8,124 bases of DNA from an uncultured Blautia sp. (lineage in GTDB: Bacteria; Bacillota; Clostridia; Lachnospirales; Lachnospiraceae): the NCBI GenBank assembly GCA_945872375.1, contig CAMBYR010000081.1, positions 1-8,124 on the forward strand. The letters are read 5' to 3'. The notes beneath the pieces are model-generated. The model was given only the letters and a program-made list of their open reading frames with translations. It had not been told where the DNA came from and searched no databases. Both the position numbers and the translations under genes were made by a program. This document shows, piece after piece, positions 5,981 through 8,124 of this stretch (its first letter is position 1; every line of letters starts with the position of its first letter).

Positions 5981-6916
5981 ATGAAAGTAAAGAAGAGATT
6001 ACCACAGGATAAAACAGGGAAAAAGAACAATTATGATAATTTCCGGAGCTTTGTAGTCCTGACTCTCTGCACAGTACTTGCCATTGTTATGGCCGTAGGC
6101 TCCAGGCTCACTCTTGACGGAAAAGGCGGAAAAGTTTATGCGGCTTCTGAGGATGCGGCTGCCGTATTGGCAGATGAGAATGTGTATGATCTTCCAATGG
6201 GAATTGCCGGTGTTGTGTCGGGAGTGGAAGATGCGCCGGAACCGGGTACGCAGGTTCAGCGAATCGGTATCTCCTGTGAGCAGGTGATGGTGGGTCAGCG
6301 CGTCAGAACGGTAGAGGAGCCGGCGACTGCCATTAATGTGAGTGAATCCATGGAATCCAAGGTGAACGATCTGGATTCAACGGCTGTTTCCCTTGCGATG
6401 AATGCAAAGATGATGACAGATGAGGATTACCAGAATCTTTTAAAAATCGTGGAAGCGGAAGCCGGAGGAGAAGACCTCAAGGGCAGGATCATGGTAGCCA
6501 ATGTGATTATGAATCGGGTAGGAAATGAGGAATTTCCCGGAACAGTGACAGATGTTATTTTTGAGTATGATCACGGAGTTCCCCAGTTCTCTCCGGTATA
6601 TGACGGACGAATTTATGATGTAACCGTATCGGACCTTACCAGAGAAGCGGTGAAGCAGGCACTGGAAGGCGTGGATTATTCCGAGGGAGCACTGTTTTTT
6701 ATTCAGAAAAGCGCTGCGGAAAAGCAGAGTGTAGAATGGTTCGAAAAGGAACTGAAACGACTGTTCCAGCACGGTGTTCATGAATTCTATACATATCCTG
6801 AAAAAGGCGAGCAGATGAAAACAGAACCGGGAGAAAAGAAGAAAACAGAAGAAAAAAAGAGGGATACCGATAGCGTGGAAACCGTTCAGATGGTGAAAAA
6901 CGACATCGTGGAATAA
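5981..6916 (+). CDS. SleB-family (Hydrolase_2) cell-wall hydrolase, membrane-anchored or secreted
   Basis: A 311-residue protein. A basic N-terminus (residues 1-20) precedes a hydrophobic segment at about 21-40 (FVVLTLCTVLAIVMAVG), then VYAAS near 52-56, which could be a signal-peptidase site; otherwise the segment is an anchor. Residues ~57-145 are a low-homology linker that I do not recognise. Residues ~150-273 match the SleB/Hydrolase_2 fold: EAEAGGED at 158-165, where E160 aligns with the catalytic Glu of the SleB EARGE motif, then ANVIMNRV (173-180), TVTDVIFE (188-195), QFSPV (202-206) and the C-terminal FQHGVHEFY (262-270). The family cleaves peptidoglycan glycan strands; SleB itself acts in spore germination, but vegetative paralogues are common in Clostridia, so the timing here is uncertain. 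The C-terminal tail (275-311) is highly charged (E/K rich). No LysM or other wall-binding domain is visible. Two strong SigA promoters precede the gene and a terminator follows, so it is monocistronic and probably well expressed in growing cells rather than purely forespore-controlled. Confidence 0.88.
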   Translation: MKVKKRLPQDKTGKKNNYDNFRSFVVLTLCTVLAIVMAVGSRLTLDGKGGKVYAASEDAAAVLADENVYDLPMGIAGVVSGVEDAPEPGTQVQRIGISCEQVMVGQRVRTVEEPATAINVSESMESKVNDLDSTAVSLAMNAKMMTDEDYQNLLKIVEAEAGGEDLKGRIMVANVIMNRVGNEEFPGTVTDVIFEYDHGVPQFSPVYDGRIYDVTVSDLTREAVKQALEGVDYSEGALFFIQKSAAEKQSVEWFEKELKRLFQHGVHEFYTYPEKGEQMKTEPGEKKKTEEKKRDTDSVETVQMVKNDIVE

Positions 6917-6922
6917 GGGGTG

Positions 6923-6957
6923 AAAGAGGCTGTACAGACAATGTACGGCCTCTTTTT
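6923..6957 (+). terminator. Intrinsic terminator of the hydrolase gene
   Basis: A 13-bp stem pairs AAAGAGGCTGTAC (6923-6935) with GTACGGCCTCTTT (6943-6955), including one G-U pair, around a 7-nt loop. A T-run at 6953-6957 follows. It sits 6 nt past the stop codon. The A-tract on the 5' side means it could also work in the opposite direction. Confidence 0.95.
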
Positions 6958-6960
6958 GAA

Positions 6961-7004
6961 AGAGAAGGGGAAAGATGGATGATAAGAGAAAGGGAAAGAT
7001 GGAT
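6961..7004 (+). repeat. Tandem 24-bp duplication between hydrolase and thrC
   Basis: The 20-bp stretch 6961-6980 recurs at 6985-7004 with one difference (G to A at the seventh base). The unit is 24 bp and purine-rich, with core GGGAAAGATGGAT. It lies between the terminator and the thrC promoter and has no coding potential that I can see. It probably arose by slippage. Confidence 0.8.
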
Positions 7005-7031
7005 TTTTGTATGGTAATTTGGAAAAGTTCA

Positions 7032-7040
7032 TGTTATAAT
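7032..7040 (+). promoter_or_regulatory. Extended -10 promoter of thrC
   Basis: TGTTATAAT: a perfect TATAAT at 7035-7040 preceded by the extended -10 TG at 7032-7033. No good -35 lies 16-18 bp upstream, which is usual for extended -10 promoters. Transcription should start around 7046-7047, giving a leader of about 80 nt. Confidence 0.7.
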
Positions 7041-7047
7041 GGGGGCG

Positions 7048-7094
7048 TTTCATGAAAAAAATGGAACTGCCCGAAAGGGCGTGAATCCATGAAA
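7048..7094 (+). ncRNA. Structured 5' leader of thrC, no known class recognised
   Basis: UUUCAUG (7048-7054) can pair with CAUGAAA (7088-7094). Inside, GCCC (7069-7072) pairs with GGGC (7077-7080) under a GAAA tetraloop of the GNRA type. AUGGA (7061-7065) can also pair with UCCAU (7086-7090), in part competing with the outer stem. The structure begins almost at the predicted transcript start. CUGCC (7067-7071) can instead pair with GGCAG (7113-7117), which overlaps the thrC Shine-Dalgarno. No T-box (AGGGTGGNACCGCG) or riboswitch core that I know is present. It may be a stabilising 5' hairpin or a regulatory element. Confidence 0.4.
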
Positions 7095-7110
7095 GATAGA
7101 TAAAAAGAGA

Positions 7111-7120
7111 AAGGCAGGAA
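7111..7120 (+). promoter_or_regulatory. Ribosome binding site of thrC
   Basis: AAGGCAGGAA. The AGGA at 7116-7119 is 6 nt before ATG 7126 but only 3 nt before ATG 7123, which favours 7126. The upstream AAGG (7111-7114) would suit 7123, so the choice is not certain. Confidence 0.6.
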
Positions 7121-7125
7121 AGATG

Positions 7126-8124
7126 ATGCAGGTAATGTACAAAAGTACCAGAGGAACAGGAGAGGCAGTAACGGCTTCTCAGGCAATTTTAAAGGGACTT
7201 TCAGAAGACGGAGGTCTGTTTGTGCCTGATACTGTTCCGAAACTGGATGTGCCTGTGGAAAAACTGGCACAGATGAGCTATCAGGAAACCGCATATGAGG
7301 TTATGAGCCGTTTCCTGACAGATTTTACCGAAGAAGAACTGAAAAACTGTATTTCCAATGCGTATGACGAAAAATTTGACACCGAAGCCATTGCTCCCAT
7401 TCATGAAGCAAACGGCGTGTATTTTCTGGAATTATTTCACGGGGCAACGATTGCGTTCAAGGATATGGCACTGTCCATTCTTCCGCATCTGATGACCACC
7501 GCTGCCCGGAAAAATCAGGTGAAAAATGAGATTGTAATTCTGACAGCAACCTCCGGAGATACCGGAAAGGCTGCTCTTGCAGGCTTTGCAGATGTGCCGG
7601 GCACCAGAATCGTGGTATTTTATCCGAAACATGGTGTCAGTGCCATTCAGGAAAAACAGATGGTGACCCAGAAGGGAGCCAATACCTGTGTCATCGGAAT
7701 TACCGGAAACTTTGACGATGCCCAGACGGCTGTAAAGAAAATGTTCAACGACAGGGAGATGGCAGCAGAGCTGGATGCGGCAGGTTTCCAGTTTTCCTCT
7801 GCAAACTCCATTAATATCGGACGTCTTGTACCTCAGGTTGTGTACTATGTATATGCCTATGCATCTCTTGTAAGAGACGGAAAGATTCAGGCAGGTGACC
7901 CGATCAATGTGACGGTTCCTACCGGAAATTTTGGAAATATTCTGGCCGCCTACTATGCAAAACAGATGGGACTGCCCATTGGAAAGCTGATCTGCGCATC
8001 CAATGAAAATAAGGTGCTGTATGATTTCTTCCAGACAGGAACCTATGATCGCAGAAGAGATTTTATCCTGACCTCTTCTCCGTCCATGGATATCCTGATC
8101 TCCAGCAATCTGGAGCGTCTGATC
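7126..8124 (+). CDS. thrC: Threonine synthase, N-terminal two-thirds (runs off the window)
   Basis: 333 codons are visible without a stop; full-length enzymes of this type are usually near 490-500 residues. ThrC is a cytoplasmic PLP enzyme that converts O-phospho-L-homoserine and water to L-threonine and phosphate, the last step of threonine synthesis. Visible signatures are MYKSTRG at 4-10, typical of the N-terminus, SEDGGLFVP (26-34), the PLP-lysine block FHGATIAFKD with K112 as Schiff-base lysine, TSGDTG at 142-147, SSANSINIGR at 224-233 and PTGNFGN at 265-271, the last a cofactor phosphate-binding loop. It belongs to the longer bacterial/fungal-type threonine synthases, judging by the extended N-terminal domain before the lysine. 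The start is ATG 7126 by Shine-Dalgarno spacing; ATG 7123 or 7135 are alternatives that change only a few residues. It has its own extended -10 promoter and a foldable leader, after the hydrolase terminator. No homoserine kinase or dehydrogenase gene is in view. Confidence 0.96.
   Translation, partial: MQVMYKSTRGTGEAVTASQAILKGLSEDGGLFVPDTVPKLDVPVEKLAQMSYQETAYEVMSRFLTDFTEEELKNCISNAYDEKFDTEAIAPIHEANGVYFLELFHGATIAFKDMALSILPHLMTTAARKNQVKNEIVILTATSGDTGKAALAGFADVPGTRIVVFYPKHGVSAIQEKQMVTQKGANTCVIGITGNFDDAQTAVKKMFNDREMAAELDAAGFQFSSANSINIGRLVPQVVYYVYAYASLVRDGKIQAGDPINVTVPTGNFGNILAAYYAKQMGLPIGKLICASNENKVLYDFFQTGTYDRRRDFILTSSPSMDILISSNLERLI

Noticed and set aside
7040..7125. Threonine T-box leader for thrC
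   Set aside because: The leader is only about 80 nt and lacks the T-box sequence and the Stem I and antiterminator elements.

Overview
The window is about 8.1 kb of ordinary chromosome from a Gram-positive anaerobe, most likely a gut Clostridia of the Lachnospiraceae type. This placement is an inference. It rests on rubredoxin-based electron carriers (typical of anaerobes), a SleB-family (Hydrolase_2) cell-wall hydrolase, the sbcD-sbcC order, purine-rich Shine-Dalgarno sites, SigA-like promoters (TTGACA-N17-TATAAT) and mid-range GC judged by eye. All recognised genes are on the + strand. I saw no tRNA, rRNA, insertion sequence, CRISPR array or prophage gene.

Layout. (1) Positions 1-567 hold the 3' part of a flavin reductase-like domain fused to a C-terminal rubredoxin (high-molecular-weight rubredoxin, Hrb type). 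(2) An intergenic stretch with two stem-loops leads to a stand-alone 51-residue rubredoxin at 811-966. (3) A hairpin with a T-rich tail (1028-1074) separates the redox genes from sbcD (1148-2317) and sbcC (2319-5657). These two genes are one nucleotide apart and encode the Mre11/Rad50-like DNA end-processing nuclease. (4) A 323-nt non-coding region (5658-5980) carries two near-perfect SigA promoters and short repeats. It precedes a membrane-anchored or secreted SleB-family cell-wall hydrolase (5981-6916), which is followed by a textbook intrinsic terminator. (5) A short region with a 24-bp tandem duplication, an extended -10 promoter and a foldable leader precedes threonine synthase (thrC), which runs off the right edge.

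The genes form separate units rather than one pathway. The redox proteins probably serve NAD(P)H-to-acceptor electron transfer in oxygen or NO detoxification. SbcCD repairs DNA ends and hairpins, the hydrolase remodels peptidoglycan, and ThrC makes threonine. I found no convincing new biological system. The most interesting signals are regulatory: the foldable thrC leader, in which one segment can pair either within a GAAA-capped hairpin or with the Shine-Dalgarno region, and the doubled strong promoters and repeats ahead of the hydrolase.
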